A DNA stretch of 64,000 bases from Draconibacterium orientale (GTDB lineage Bacteria > Bacteroidota > Bacteroidia > Bacteroidales > Prolixibacteraceae), in NCBI RefSeq assembly GCF_000626635.1, contig NZ_CP007451.1, positions 2,046,001 through 2,110,000 of the forward strand. Reading direction: 5' to 3'. Positions within the stretch are counted from its first letter, which is position 1. Every line of letters begins with the position of its first letter. Position numbers and translations under genes: made by a program. Below, piece after piece: positions 51,451 through 61,143 of the stretch. The notes below the pieces were generated by a model. That model saw nothing but the letters and a program-made list of their open reading frames with translations, did no database searches and was not told the origin of the DNA.

Positions 51451-52194
51451 TTAAATGTTTTCTTCGCATTCGGCCTGGTACTCGGCAAAGGTTTTGTTTG
51501 TTGGGTATTTTTTTGTGAGAATTTTAAAGTGTTGCAGCCCAACTTCGGGTTTGTCCTCAATTTTTTGGTACATGCGCGCCAAAAAGAAATCGGCTACGGT
51601 GGTTAAGATCACATTATCTTCGGAAGCAAATTTCTCCATCCGCTTTAGTTTCTTTTCGCGGGCTTCAGATTTTTTGGCATTGGCAAAAAAGTTAATGTTC
51701 TCGATGTATTGATACATAATAACATAACTTTCGAAAAGTTTCTGTTCGTCGCCGGTAAAAGGCGGGTCTTCTTTTTCAATAGCAGCAATCAGGTCCCGGA
51801 TATCGGAGCGTGCCGATAGCATTCCGAATATGTTGAATTTCTTTTTATCGTAACGCAGTTGGTACGAGCGAACAATAATCTGACGCATTTTTTGCTCGTA
51901 CGTTTCGGTTTCGGGCAATAACGATGCATCAATCAATTCATCTAATTTGTCTGAATTCTCTTTTGAATAAGTGGTGCGGTATTTCCACCAGTGCAAATCG
52001 AGGTTTAAAAAAGTACGGTAAAATTCGCTCAGTTCGTCCTTGCCGTTTGTAAACGTTTTTTCAGCCTCGCTAAGGTTTTGCTCATAAATTAAGGTGAATA
52101 CACGGTTGGCAATGCTGTCGTTATTGGCATTGTTTGCCCACGTTGAAAAGCTAAAGCACACTAGAAAAATTGAAAAAAGTACCCTTCTGATCAT
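51451..52194 (-). CDS. Secreted helical protein, paralogue A
   Basis: The 247-residue protein has a signal peptide (ending TWAN) and then an all-helical, TPR-like body. It shares scattered identities with the upstream gene over its whole length: LDLHWWKY against IDMSYWKN, YQLRYDKKKF against YQLRYELKRF, and a similar C-terminus with a conserved K(K/N)(Y/F)P. The pair probably arose by duplication. No function is known to me; a periplasmic scaffold role is only suggested by the fold. Confidence 0.75.
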   Translation of the reverse strand: MIRRVLFSIFLVCFSFSTWANNANNDSIANRVFTLIYEQNLSEAEKTFTNGKDELSEFYRTFLNLDLHWWKYRTTYSKENSDKLDELIDASLLPETETYEQKMRQIIVRSYQLRYDKKKFNIFGMLSARSDIRDLIAAIEKEDPPFTGDEQKLFESYVIMYQYIENINFFANAKKSEAREKKLKRMEKFASEDNVILTTVADFFLARMYQKIEDKPEVGLQHFKILTKKYPTNKTFAEYQAECEENI

Positions 52195-52277
52195 CTCACA
52201 AATTTTGTGTAAAGTAAAAAGTTTCTACGATGAAAACTTGCGGATGAAAGAGAAAATTGTGCAAAATGATCGAAAAC

Positions 52278-53012
52278 CTATTTTAATTGCTTGTTGCATT
52301 CATCCAACAGCTCCTCAAACTTTATATTTTCCGGGAAGTTTTTGTGCAGCCATTGGAAATAGGCAATGGCATTTGTCGGGTTGTTTTCGTAATTCAGCCA
52401 GGTTTTCCCCAAAAAATAGGCAACCAGCGTTTTTGTAATCCGGCTTTCCGATTGGAACAAATGGGTCATGGTGGTTAATGCTTCGCTGCAGTTTTCTTTT
52501 TTGTTGGAAGAAAAAAACGGTTTCAGATAATTGTCGAAATATTGAAATAACGCGGAATATAACAGGTACAGTTCCTGTTGTTCCGGTGGTAATTCTTCGT
52601 TTGTTTTTAAGGAAGTGAAAAGCGCCTTGGTTTCCTGCCGCGTTGAAATTGCTTTAATCAGTTTAAAACGTTTCAGCTCGTATCGCAATTGGTACGACAG
52701 GTTAACCAGCAGAATAGCCTCTTGAGTGGATGATGTGGGATTTGTTGGTGAAAGTTGACGCAAATCGTTTTCGAAAGCCGGGAAATCTGGGGTGTTAGTG
52801 CCTGTAACATTTTTCCAGTAACTCATGTCGATCGAAAGAACGGCGAAAAAAACGGAGTCTATATTGTTTTTATTGGCGTGAAGCATTTCTTCAGCCCGCG
52901 AATAATGTTGGTTGTACATTTCGCTGAAAATGCGTTCGATAAGGCTGTCCTGCGGAGAGGCAAAACACTGACTGCCCAGAAAAAGAAATAGTAGAATTAT
53001 AATTTTTTGCAT
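52278..53012 (-). CDS. Secreted helical protein, paralogue B
   Basis: The frame opens at 53135, but the ATG at 53012 begins a proper signal peptide (MQKIIILLFLFLGSQCFA), giving 244 residues. The stop codon of the acetyltransferase gene lies 4 bases upstream, which supports this start and suggests translational coupling. The body is helical and similar to the next gene downstream (83 bases on). Function is unknown. Confidence 0.75.
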   Translation of the reverse strand: MQKIIILLFLFLGSQCFASPQDSLIERIFSEMYNQHYSRAEEMLHANKNNIDSVFFAVLSIDMSYWKNVTGTNTPDFPAFENDLRQLSPTNPTSSTQEAILLVNLSYQLRYELKRFKLIKAISTRQETKALFTSLKTNEELPPEQQELYLLYSALFQYFDNYLKPFFSSNKKENCSEALTTMTHLFQSESRITKTLVAYFLGKTWLNYENNPTNAIAYFQWLHKNFPENIKFEELLDECNKQLK

Positions 53013-53016
53013 CTGT

Positions 53017-53469
53017 TTAATCGGCTTGGTTTTCAAACAACATTCCGTAATGTGGGATTCCATCTTCGAGGTACTCGTCGGTAACAACTTTAAATCCCAG
53101 GTCTTCGTAAAATTTACGCAGGTATTTTTGCGCACTGATTTTTATTTTATCGGGCTGCCAGTTTTTTAGAATGTATGTTTTAGCTTCTTTCATCATCTGA
53201 ATTCCCAGTCCTGTTCCGCGCTCCGACTCTTTCACCACAACGCGCCCGATGGAATAATCGTTAAACCGTGTTCCCGGTTTCAGCAAACGTGAGTAGGCTA
53301 CAATCTGCCCGTCTTTTTCCGCAAACTGGTGGATGGCATCTTTATCCAGTCCATCAATATCGTTGTAAACACAGTCTTGTTCAACTATAAAAATTTCCGC
53401 CCGAAGTTGAAGAATATCGTAGAGCTCGTTTGTCGTGAGTTCTGTGAAATGTTTGAATGTAAAAGTCAT
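53017..53469 (-). CDS. ElaA-type GNAT acetyltransferase
   Basis: The 150-residue protein is a single GNAT domain. The ElaA-like N-terminus is LRAEIFIVEQDCVYNDIDGLD; the acetyl-CoA loop is SERGTGLGIQMM (about 82-93); the C-terminus has SAQKYLRKFYEDLGF. The family transfers acetyl groups to unknown amines or proteins. It probably heads a transcription unit with the two secreted paralogues downstream, although nothing links their functions. Confidence 0.9.
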   Translation of the reverse strand: MTFTFKHFTELTTNELYDILQLRAEIFIVEQDCVYNDIDGLDKDAIHQFAEKDGQIVAYSRLLKPGTRFNDYSIGRVVVKESERGTGLGIQMMKEAKTYILKNWQPDKIKISAQKYLRKFYEDLGFKVVTDEYLEDGIPHYGMLFENQAD

Positions 53470-53504
53470 AGTGGTGCAATGATAGTAATTTTTGATTGTT
53501 CTTC

Positions 53505-53625
53505 GGACCCCTAAATCCCCAAAGGGGACTTTGGGCCGGTGAATAAAAGTTGCTGGCCATTCTTGATGCTAAGTCCTAAATTCCTCCCCTTTGGGGAGGT
53601 TAGGTGGGGTCAGTTTATCGACTTC
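53505..53625. repeat. Dispersed CCCC..GGGG repeat overlapping a gene end
   Basis: TCCCCAAAGGGGA near 53517-53529 and CTCCCCTTTGGGGAG near 53584-53598 are palindromic words embedded in the type of sequence (CCTAAATCCCC..., GAGGTTAGGTGGGG) that recurs between genes in many Bacteroidota (recalled). The second copy is read as the last codons of the DUF559 gene. Similar palindromes lie at 37088-37182. Confidence 0.6.
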
Positions 53626-54000
53626 CTTTTTTATTTTGAGAACAACTTTTTCAATATCATTTTCAACCTCTTCATTCGTAAAACGAATTACTTTATAGCC
53701 AATTACGGCAAGTCTTTTGGTTCGCTCCTCGTCTTCTCCTTTTTTTAATTGATGAATTTTCCCATCCACTTCAATAATTAGTTTTATTGAAAGTGCAACA
53801 AAATCAGGGATATAAAAATCAATGATATGTTGTCTTCTGAATTTGACTCCTAGCTGCTTATTTCGTAGTTTTTCCCAAAGCATATTTTCCGCTTTGGTCA
53901 TTTCATCCTTAAGTTGCTTTCTTTCGTCTTTATACTTTTTGTAGAAGTTTTTATTTGCAGTTTGCCAACGTGGTTTGTTGTTTGGGTTATCCGAATCCAT
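53569..54000 (-). CDS. DUF559 endonuclease-like protein
   Basis: The 143-residue protein has the DUF559/Vsr-like fold signature: KAENMLWEKLRNKQLGVKFRRQHIIDFYIPDF, then LIIEVDGKIH and an ending IRFTNEEVENDIEKVV. The E/D-x-K-like acidic residues fit a PD-(D/E)xK nuclease-like core, but activity is unproven. The last residues (TPPNLPKGEEFRT) are encoded by a dispersed repeat, so the native C-terminus was probably altered. It follows the GntP gene after 12 bases. Codons are more AT-rich than its neighbours, consistent with a mobile cargo gene. Confidence 0.82.
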   Translation of the reverse strand: MDSDNPNNKPRWQTANKNFYKKYKDERKQLKDEMTKAENMLWEKLRNKQLGVKFRRQHIIDFYIPDFVALSIKLIIEVDGKIHQLKKGEDEERTKRLAVIGYKVIRFTNEEVENDIEKVVLKIKKEVDKLTPPNLPKGEEFRT

Positions 54001-54012
54001 AGATTGGTGACC

Positions 54013-55371
54013 TTAAAAAAATAAACTAACCAGCATCGTAAACGCCAGCCCGCAAACTGCAATTAGCGATTCCATTACCGTCCAGCTTTGCAGGGTTTGT
54101 TTTTCGTTCATCCCAAAGTATTTACCTACCAGCCAGAAGCCACTGTCGTTTACATGCGATAGTAAAGTTGCTCCCGAAGCAATAGACAGAACAACCAGCG
54201 CGCGTTGCGGATCGTTCAATCCAAATTCGCTCATAACCGGGGCAATAATTCCTGCAGCAGTTATCATGGCAACGGTTGCCGAGCCTTGTGTTACACGTAC
54301 AATGGCAGCTAAAATCCAGGCCAACAAAATCGGTGGGAGCGCAGAGTTTGACATCGACTCGGCCATAATTTTTCCGATTCCGCTGTCTACCAAAATTTGT
54401 TTTAAAACGCCCCCGGCACCTGTTATCAGAATTATTATTCCTGCCGGACCAAGTGCTTTGGTCGACAACTCCAGCACTTTTTCTTTGCCCATACCACGTT
54501 TTATGCACAAAAAGTAAATGGCAATAAGCGTGGCAATGATCAGCGCAGAAAACGGGTGCCCCAGAAATTCAAGTACATCGGTGTAAATGCTTTGCTCCAC
54601 TACCTTTTTCGAAACGGCCAGCCCGGTAAAAGTGTTAACCAAAATCAGGAACAATGGAACGGCAATAATTAAAGCAATTAAACGAAACGACGGGAGGTTG
54701 TTTTCATCGTACTCTTTCTTGGTTTGAATCATAAATTCTTCGGGTGGAGTGAGGTGAATTTTTTTCGAAATAAACTTTCCCCAAACCGGTCCGGCAATAA
54801 TAGCCGTTGGAAATCCAACGATCAATCCAAGCAAAATCACCCAGCCCAGTTGTACATTAATAATATCGGCAACAGCAACCGGCCCGGGCGTTGGCGGAAT
54901 AAAACTGTGCGTGGCAGCCAGTCCGGCCAGCAACGGGATACCGTAGTACAATAATGATTTTTTGGTGTCGCGCGAAAGAGCATAAATAATAGGTACAAGA
55001 ATGATAAAACCCACATCGAAAAAAACCGGGATGGCAATGATGAAACCGGTAACCACCATTGCCCACGAGGCACGGTCTTTTCCAAATTTTTTAACCAGAT
55101 AATGGGCCAGCGATTCGGCTCCGCCCGAGCTCTCGAGCATTTGTCCGAAAATTGCTCCCAGTCCAACAACGGTCGCAACAAAACCCAGCGTTCCGGCCAT
55201 CCCGTCCTGAATGGATTGTGTTACCTGTTTAAGTGGCATGCCGGCCAGAATTCCCACATAAATGGCGGTAATAAGTAAAGCGATAAAGGCAGAGATTTTG
55301 AGTTTTAGTACCATAAAAAGCAGCAAGGCCACTGCCGAAAGCACCATAAAAATCAGAAAAGGTGTACCCAT
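54013..55371 (-). CDS. GntP-family gluconate/organic-acid permease
   Basis: The 452-residue inner-membrane protein has about twelve hydrophobic helices and GntP motifs: GLGAIFGQMLESSGGAESLA near 70-90, DVGFIILVPI and HSFIPPTPGPVAVADI near 155-170, and a C-terminal VTQGSATVAMITAAGI. GntP proteins import gluconate or related sugar acids with protons. No gluconate kinase or dehydrogenase lies alongside, so the substrate is only family-level. Confidence 0.92.
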   Translation of the reverse strand: MGTPFLIFMVLSAVALLLFMVLKLKISAFIALLITAIYVGILAGMPLKQVTQSIQDGMAGTLGFVATVVGLGAIFGQMLESSGGAESLAHYLVKKFGKDRASWAMVVTGFIIAIPVFFDVGFIILVPIIYALSRDTKKSLLYYGIPLLAGLAATHSFIPPTPGPVAVADIINVQLGWVILLGLIVGFPTAIIAGPVWGKFISKKIHLTPPEEFMIQTKKEYDENNLPSFRLIALIIAVPLFLILVNTFTGLAVSKKVVEQSIYTDVLEFLGHPFSALIIATLIAIYFLCIKRGMGKEKVLELSTKALGPAGIIILITGAGGVLKQILVDSGIGKIMAESMSNSALPPILLAWILAAIVRVTQGSATVAMITAAGIIAPVMSEFGLNDPQRALVVLSIASGATLLSHVNDSGFWLVGKYFGMNEKQTLQSWTVMESLIAVCGLAFTMLVSLFF

Positions 55372-55620
55372 TTGGTTTAGATTTAGTGTTCGCTAAAGTT
55401 AGAATTTGTACTTGTACCACCAAAATAATAGTTTTCATGAAAGAGGTTAAGATGAAAAATTGTGCCGTAATTTTTTGAAAAATATTCGGCTCTATTTAAT
55501 AAGACAACAGGAAAGCATGCGTGTTTTTATTGTTAAAGTTGTTCGACCGAATCTTCAATCTAAACCAAAAATTAAATCAGTTGTAGAATCATTATAAATT
55601 AGCTAATTTAGAACCCCATT

Positions 55621-55652
55621 TTTGCAGGAATATTTGTGTTCGTCTACATTTG
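55621..55652 (+). promoter_or_regulatory. Promoter of the succinate dehydrogenase operon
   Basis: TTTG (55621-55624) and TACATTTG (55645-55652) are 20 bases apart, an excellent match to the Bacteroidota promoter. Transcription would start near 55659, about 42 bases before the sdhC ATG. Confidence 0.8.
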
Positions 55653-55700
55653 TGGCGCTTTAAGCAAAATTCGGAATCAACCAAAAATAAATAATAGATT

Positions 55701-56390
55701 ATGAGCAAATTTTTAACAGCCTCGATTGGAAGAAAATTTGTGATGAGCCTGTCGGGATTATTCCTGGTAGTCTTTATTGCAGTCCACTTGGGCCTCAACT
55801 TATTACTGATCTTTGACAACAGCGGTGATTTGTTTAATCAGGGAGCTCACTTTATGGCTACTAACCCTCTGATTAAGATTATGGAACCTATTCTCGGATT
55901 AGGTTTTATCATTCACATTGTTTGGTCATTCTTCCTTGAGTATCAAAACTGGAAAGCACGCCCGGTTAAGTATGCGAAAAAGAACATGAGCGGAGCAAGC
56001 TCGTGGGCATCGCGTAACATGCTGGTTTTAGGTGGTTTGGTTTTGGTATTCCTTATCATCCACATCATTAACTTCTTTATTAAGATGAAGTTTACCGGTG
56101 ATCCGCTTTTGGCAGAAGTTACCGTAAACGGCGAACACATGCACAATGCGTACGCTTTGGTTTCAACTGCTTTTATTAACAGCACTGCACTGGGTATTCT
56201 TTACATTCTTGGTGGTATTTTACTGGGAATTCACCTGTCGCATGGTTTCTGGTCGGCTTTCCAAACTTTAGGTTTAAACAACAAACATTGGTTAAACCGC
56301 TGGAAAGTTATTGGTACGATTTACGCAATTCTTGTTGCTGTGGGTTTCGCCGTTATTCCACTTTATTTCATGGTAGGATTGTATAAATAA
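55701..56390 (+). CDS. sdhC: Succinate dehydrogenase/fumarate reductase cytochrome b subunit
   Basis: The 229-residue protein has five membrane helices (about 14-34, 60-80, 105-125, 155-180, 205-228) and the family start [20 protein letters not shown]. Several helix histidines (H29, and others near 73 and 118) can ligate the two haems of this b558 type. It anchors the complex and passes electrons between quinone and the iron-sulfur subunit. First gene of the operon; sdhA follows after 16 bases. Confidence 0.94.
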   Translation: MSKFLTASIGRKFVMSLSGLFLVVFIAVHLGLNLLLIFDNSGDLFNQGAHFMATNPLIKIMEPILGLGFIIHIVWSFFLEYQNWKARPVKYAKKNMSGASSWASRNMLVLGGLVLVFLIIHIINFFIKMKFTGDPLLAEVTVNGEHMHNAYALVSTAFINSTALGILYILGGILLGIHLSHGFWSAFQTLGLNNKHWLNRWKVIGTIYAILVAVGFAVIPLYFMVGLYK

Positions 56391-56406
56391 AAAAGAGGAA
56401 AGAATT

Positions 56407-58347
56407 ATGAGCATTTTAGATAATAAGATACCTGAAGGGCCATTAGCAGAAAAGTGGAACAAACACAAAGCTGCCATTAAAGTAGTGAGCCCTGCAAACA
56501 AGCGTAAATTAGAAATTATTGTTGTGGGTACCGGATTAGGTGGTGCCTCGGCAGCTGCTTCTTTAGCAGAATTAGGATATAAAGTAAAAGCATTTTGTTA
56601 CCAGGACAGCCCGCGACGCGCGCACTCAATTGCTGCACAGGGAGGTATTAATGCTGCAAAAAACTATCAGAACGACAACGACTCGGTTTACCGTTTGTTT
56701 TATGATACCATTAAAGGTGGCGACTACCGTGCACGCGAAGCTAACGTTTACCGTTTGGCAGAAGTTTCTCCGAACATTATCGACCAGTGTGTGGCACAGG
56801 GTGTTCCATTTGGTCGCGAATACGGTGGTTTGTTAGATAACCGCTCGTTTGGTGGTGTGTTGGTAAGCCGTACGTTCTACGCACGTGGGCAAACCGGTCA
56901 GCAGTTGTTAATTGGTGCTTATCAGGCGTTGAACCGTCAGATTTCGAAAGGTGCTGTTGAAATGTACAACCGCCACGAAATGCTGGACTTGGTTAAAATC
57001 GACGGAAAAGCCCGTGGTATTATTGCCCGCGACCTTGTTTCGGGCGAGATCAAACGTTTTGGTGCACACGCCGTTGTTGTTGCAACCGGAGGTTACGGAA
57101 ACGTATTCTTCCTGTCAACCAACGCAATGGGAAGTAACGGATCGGTCGCATGGCAATGTTACAAACGTGGTGCTTTTATGTCGAACCCATGTTTCGTACA
57201 AATTCACCCTACTTGTATACCTGTTCATGGCGATCAGCAGTCGAAACTGACATTGATGTCGGAGTCGTTGCGTAACGATGGCCGTGTTTGGGTACCAAAG
57301 AAAAAAGAAGATGCTGTAAAATTGCAGAAAGGTGAGCTTCATCCGAACGATATTGCAGATGAGGATCGCGATTTTTACCTGGAAAGAAGATATCCTTCGT
57401 ACGGTAACCTTGTGCCTCGTGACGTTGCGTCGCGTGCTGCAAAAGAACGTTGCGATGCCGGATTTGGTGTAAACTCGGAAGGTAAAGCAGTTTTCCTTGA
57501 TTTTAAATATGCCATCGATCGTTTGGGTAAAAGTGTAATTGAAGCACGTTATGGAAACCTTTTCCAGATGTACGAAAAGATTACCGATGTTGATCCTTAT
57601 AAAGCGCCGATGATGATTTACCCGGCTATCCACTACTCAATGGGTGGTACCTGGGTTGATTACAACCTGATGACTTCGGTTCCCGGTTTGTATTCAATTG
57701 GTGAAGCTAACTTCTCCGATCACGGAGCTAACCGTCTGGGTGCTTCGGCACTGATGCAAGGATTGGCGGACGGATATTTTGTGTTGCCATACACTATTGG
57801 TGATTACCTGGCTGACGAAATTATGACGCCAATGGCCGACACAAACGCTCCTGAGTTTGCTGCGGTTGAAAAAGAGGTAACTGATCGTATTGAGAAATTA
57901 TACAACATTAAAGGTTCGAAACCGGTTGACTATTTTCACAAAAAACTTGGACAAGTAATGTGGGATTACGTTGGTATGGCCCGTAATGCTGAAGGATTGA
58001 AAAAAGCGATCGAGATGATTAAGGAAATTCGCGCTGAATTCTGGAAAGATGTTCGTATTCCTGGCGAATTGGACAACCTTAACCCTGAGTTGGAGAAAGC
58101 CGGTCGTGTTGCCGATTTCTTCGATATTGGTGAGTTGATGGCGCGCGATGCACTCGACAGAAACGAATCGTGTGGTGGACACTTCCGTGAAGAGTCGGCT
58201 ACCGAAGAAGGTGAAGCAAAACGTAACGACGAAGAATTCACTTATGTATCGTGCTGGGAGTACAAAGGAGAGGGCGCAGAGCCGGATATGCATAAAGAAG
58301 ATTTGGTATTTGAGAATGTGAAGCTTACGCAGCGTTCTTACAAATAA
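56407..58347 (+). CDS. sdhA: Succinate dehydrogenase/fumarate reductase flavoprotein subunit
   Basis: The 646-residue cytoplasmic-face subunit binds FAD covalently and interconverts succinate and fumarate. The dinucleotide motif is [19 protein letters not shown] (about 38-56); the FAD-attachment region [18 protein letters not shown], the active-site block [14 protein letters not shown] and HPTCIP follow. The C-terminal helical domain has [19 protein letters not shown]. It is the long Bacteroidota/epsilonproteobacterial type that works with a single haem-bearing anchor. The expected next gene, sdhB, is displaced by a four-helix-bundle gene. Confidence 0.96.
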   Translation: MSILDNKIPEGPLAEKWNKHKAAIKVVSPANKRKLEIIVVGTGLGGASAAASLAELGYKVKAFCYQDSPRRAHSIAAQGGINAAKNYQNDNDSVYRLFYDTIKGGDYRAREANVYRLAEVSPNIIDQCVAQGVPFGREYGGLLDNRSFGGVLVSRTFYARGQTGQQLLIGAYQALNRQISKGAVEMYNRHEMLDLVKIDGKARGIIARDLVSGEIKRFGAHAVVVATGGYGNVFFLSTNAMGSNGSVAWQCYKRGAFMSNPCFVQIHPTCIPVHGDQQSKLTLMSESLRNDGRVWVPKKKEDAVKLQKGELHPNDIADEDRDFYLERRYPSYGNLVPRDVASRAAKERCDAGFGVNSEGKAVFLDFKYAIDRLGKSVIEARYGNLFQMYEKITDVDPYKAPMMIYPAIHYSMGGTWVDYNLMTSVPGLYSIGEANFSDHGANRLGASALMQGLADGYFVLPYTIGDYLADEIMTPMADTNAPEFAAVEKEVTDRIEKLYNIKGSKPVDYFHKKLGQVMWDYVGMARNAEGLKKAIEMIKEIRAEFWKDVRIPGELDNLNPELEKAGRVADFFDIGELMARDALDRNESCGGHFREESATEEGEAKRNDEEFTYVSCWEYKGEGAEPDMHKEDLVFENVKLTQRSYK

Positions 58348-58420
58348 TTATGAGAGTATAGAGTAGTGAGAAATTAGTATTGAGAAGAAGAAAGATCAGG
58401 AATCAATAAAAGCAAAGAAG

Positions 58421-58780
58421 ATGCATCAGTTTAAAGAATTGAAAGTTTGGCAAAAAGGAAGAGTTCTTGTTAAAGAGATTTACCAGGCAACTCACGCATT
58501 TCCAAAAGATGAGCTTTTCGGTATCGTTTCACAAATGAGAAGGGCTGCTGTTTCAATTCCAACAAACATTGCTGAAGGATGTGGGAGAAATAGCGACAAG
58601 GAATTGGGCCGTTTCTTAGACATTGCCAATGGTAGTGCATTTGAACTGGAAACTTTAGTGATTTTAAGTCTTGATTTAGAGTATCTTTCTCAAAACAAAT
58701 TCGAAGAGTTGGATGCAAAACTTAATGAAGTCCAAAAGATGATTTTTGGTTTAAAGCAATCATTAAAAATTCACGATTAA
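58421..58780 (+). CDS. Four-helix-bundle protein (23S rRNA intervening-sequence type)
   Basis: The 119-residue protein matches the small four-helix-bundle family first seen in 23S rRNA insertions: FKELKVWQKGRVLVKEIYQ, QMRRAAVSIPTNIAEGCGR and RFLDIANGSAFELETLVIL. Function of the family is unknown. It interrupts sdhA-sdhB: bases 58353-58383 before it contain AGTATAGAGTA/TTAGTATTGAGA words like the repeat near 4.4 kb. That suggests this gene was inserted as a small mobile unit. The downstream gap to sdhB is 43 bases, so sdhB is probably still read from the sdhC promoter. Confidence 0.88.
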   Translation: MHQFKELKVWQKGRVLVKEIYQATHAFPKDELFGIVSQMRRAAVSIPTNIAEGCGRNSDKELGRFLDIANGSAFELETLVILSLDLEYLSQNKFEELDAKLNEVQKMIFGLKQSLKIHD

Positions 58781-58823
58781 GGTCTCATTACTCATATCTA
58801 TAAATCTAAAAATCTAGAATAAA

Positions 58824-59585
58824 ATGGCTGATAAGATTCTAAAAAAACTCAAAATAAAAGTTTGGCGTCAAAAGAATGCCAAATCAAAAGGTAAATTCGA
58901 AACATATACAATCGAAAATATCTCAACCGGGTCTTCTTTCCTTGAAATGATGGATATCCTGAATTTCCAGCTTATTGAAGCGGGAATCGACCCAATTGCT
59001 TTCGACCACGACTGCCGCGAAGGTATCTGCGGTACTTGTAGTCTGTATATTAATGGCCGTCCTCACGGACCAGACACCGAGGTTACTACTTGCCAGCTGC
59101 ACATGCGTAAGTTCAAAGATGGTGAAACCATTGTTATTGAGCCTTGGCGTGCACGTGCTTTCCCGGTAATTAAAGACCTTGTTGTTGACCGTACTGCTTT
59201 CGAGAAAATTCTTCAGGCTGGTGGTTTCGTATCGGTAAATACCGGTGGTGTTCCTGATGCCAACACAATTCCTATTCCGAAAGAAGATGCTGAAGAATCA
59301 ATGGATGCAGCAGCATGTATCGGTTGTGGTGCTTGTGTTGCAGCGTGTAAAAACGCATCGGCTATGTTATTTGTTTCGGCAAAAGTTTCGCACCTGGCAA
59401 AATTGCCTCAAGGTAAAGTTGAAGCTGCAAGTCGTGCCAAAAACATGGTGGCCAAAATGGATGAATTGGGTTTTGGTGGATGTACCAATACTCAGGCTTG
59501 CGAAGCTGAGTGTCCGAAAAGCATCTCTATCACCAACATTGCTCGCTTGAACCGCGAGTATTTGTGCGCAAAAGTTAGCGAATAA
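58824..59585 (+). CDS. sdhB: Succinate dehydrogenase/fumarate reductase iron-sulfur subunit
   Basis: The 253-residue protein carries the three expected clusters: a 2Fe-2S plant-type site ([16 protein letters not shown] with a later TTCQ cysteine), and two cysteine blocks, [14 protein letters not shown] near 159-172 and [11 protein letters not shown] near 228-238, for the 4Fe-4S and 3Fe-4S clusters. It links the flavoprotein to the cytochrome b subunit. It is the last gene of the operon and is followed by a strong terminator. Confidence 0.95.
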   Translation: MADKILKKLKIKVWRQKNAKSKGKFETYTIENISTGSSFLEMMDILNFQLIEAGIDPIAFDHDCREGICGTCSLYINGRPHGPDTEVTTCQLHMRKFKDGETIVIEPWRARAFPVIKDLVVDRTAFEKILQAGGFVSVNTGGVPDANTIPIPKEDAEESMDAAACIGCGACVAACKNASAMLFVSAKVSHLAKLPQGKVEAASRAKNMVAKMDELGFGGCTNTQACEAECPKSISITNIARLNREYLCAKVSE

Positions 59586-59609
59586 GAAAATTCACGCTAT
59601 ACATTTGAA

Positions 59610-59642
59610 AAGCCTTCTCAGTTTCTGGGGAGGCTTTTTTTG
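59610..59642 (+). terminator. Terminator of the sdh operon
   Basis: AAGCCTTCTCA (59610-59620) pairs with TGGGGAGGCTT (59625-59635) with two wobble pairs, followed by seven T. It starts 24 bases after the sdhB stop codon. Confidence 0.85.
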
Positions 59643-60187
59643 TTTTTTATTGGCTGCCTGGTTTTGTACGAGAGAACAATAGCTCACCTATGTAGCTTTT
59701 GTCTTCATGCCAGACGGGCAGTTCCTTTTGCATTCGATCAAAAGGAACTCCCGATTTATCGGGATCAAAAAATAACCTTTGCGTTTTTTCAATGTAACCA
59801 ATTAGCCCGATTGACGCCTGCCTGCCGGTAGTCAGGGATTTTTGACGAGCCCGCACGGGATTTCCTTCAAGGTTTGTCGGTTATTGAATGGGAAAGAAGT
59901 TTTTAAACAGTTACCTGTATTTGCCAGCGTTTCATTTTTGGAAGTATATGTAGTTAATTCCCTTTTCATGACTATTATTGAACTTTAATGACCAATATTT
60001 TTCTTGTTTCTAACCCTGTTAACTTCGTGCGAAGATAGAGACTTAAAGGTATTAAAATACAGCCATTCGCTAAAACGAAGCTCCGGTTTTTCACAATAAT
60101 AAACAGGTAGATGTGTATAAGTACAAGGGCGAACACATGAATTCCCCATGTACAATCCATAACTTCGCATAAACACAAAGGAATATT
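59643..60187. other. Gene-free stretch after the sdh operon
   Basis: No supported gene. A minus-strand frame at 59647-59856 reads like a degraded protein end (RLFFDPDKSGVPFDRMQKEL) and might be a gene relic. The remainder to 60187 shows nothing I can name. Confidence 0.4.
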
Positions 60188-60925
60188 ATGCCATACAGAC
60201 GTTTACCCACGACGGATAAAGCCAGAATACGCGCACTTAACGCAGCGCTGGCAAAGGTGATTAAGAATGAGGAAAAACTGGCGTTCTCGAATCATTCGGT
60301 TGAAGAACTCCAGAATGTGAAGAATGCTTTCGAAAATCACCTTCGACAATACGAATTAGACACACGACTTCAGTCGGAAAATATAAAAGAGTATAAAGAA
60401 GCTTTTGATCGAGCTAAAATGTACGTCTCGCATTTTATACAGGTGCTGCAGTTTGCATCGGAGCGTGGCGAGATTAACGGCGGAATTAGGTACTACGGGA
60501 ACCTGGCCTCTTTTGAGGGAAAAGTACCTTCACTAAACACCGAGGAAGATATAATTGAGTGGGGCAAAATAATGGTGGAAGGCGAGCAAAAGCGTAAACA
60601 AAATGGGGGAAGTGCCATTTATAATCCATCCATTGCGCTGGTGAAATTTAAGGTGGAAGAGTTGCACGACGCTTCGGTATTTCAGCAAACCTTAAAACGA
60701 AATACCTTGCGCTCGTTCGATAAAATGCAGAAACTGCGTAAGACGACCAACGACTTTATAAGCAAACTGTGGACAGAGATTGAAGAAAGCCTGGAGGTGG
60801 AATCGCCAAAAGTAAAACGACAACTGGCACAGGAATACGGTATTGTTTATGTATTCCGACGGAATGAAAAGAAAAAAATGTCGGCAGAAGAAATGCAGAC
60901 CGATCTCTTATTTGAATTTGCTTAA
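60188..60925 (+). CDS. Helical protein of unknown function
   Basis: The 245-residue protein has no signal peptide or membrane helix. It is strongly charged and predicted almost wholly helical, with coiled-coil-like stretches at about 15-60 and 185-230. A less helical centre (about 95-150) contains GGIRYYGNLASFEGKVPSLN. I recall similar unnamed proteins in other Bacteroidota but know no function. It stands alone between the sdh operon and minus-strand genes, and a terminator lies about 180 bases downstream. Confidence 0.7.
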   Translation: MPYRRLPTTDKARIRALNAALAKVIKNEEKLAFSNHSVEELQNVKNAFENHLRQYELDTRLQSENIKEYKEAFDRAKMYVSHFIQVLQFASERGEINGGIRYYGNLASFEGKVPSLNTEEDIIEWGKIMVEGEQKRKQNGGSAIYNPSIALVKFKVEELHDASVFQQTLKRNTLRSFDKMQKLRKTTNDFISKLWTEIEESLEVESPKVKRQLAQEYGIVYVFRRNEKKKMSAEEMQTDLLFEFA

Positions 60926-60967
60926 AAGAATATTGATTGTCTGTAACGTGTCATGATTTGCACGTTA

Positions 60968-61039
60968 CCCTGAACTCGTTTCAGGGTCTCATCCATATAA
61001 TGCTAATATCATTTAACAGATGCTGAAACAAGTTCAGCA
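60968..61039. repeat. Inverted pair of dispersed hairpin repeats
   Basis: CCCTGAA-CTCGT-TTCAGGG (60968-60986) and TGCTGAA-ACAAG-TTCAGCA (61021-61039) are hairpins with 7-bp arms and 5-base loops, and they are inverted versions of each other. This sequence type is often seen between Bacteroidota genes (recalled). Confidence 0.6.
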
Positions 61040-61107
61040 TGACGAAAAATAGGATATAAGACGCATATGCGAATATCTGAAAAGAATTTATTGTATTGAT
61101 ATTTTAG

Positions 61108-61143
61108 ATCCCGGCTTGGTGAAAACTAATCCGGGATTTTTTT
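61108..61143 (+). terminator. Terminator facing the CPBP gene end
   Basis: ATCCCGG (61108-61114) pairs with CCGGGAT (61131-61137), followed by seven T on the plus strand. It touches the stop codon of the convergent CPBP gene and probably ends transcripts from the 60188 gene. Confidence 0.65.

Noticed and set aside
59600-59607. TACATTTG just after sdhB as a promoter
   Set aside because: It lies immediately before the operon's terminator and has no -33 element.
59647-59856. Minus-strand 69-codon frame (RLFFDPDKSGVPFDRMQKEL) after the sdh operon
   Set aside because: It may be a gene relic, but no start, partner or recognised family supports a feature call.
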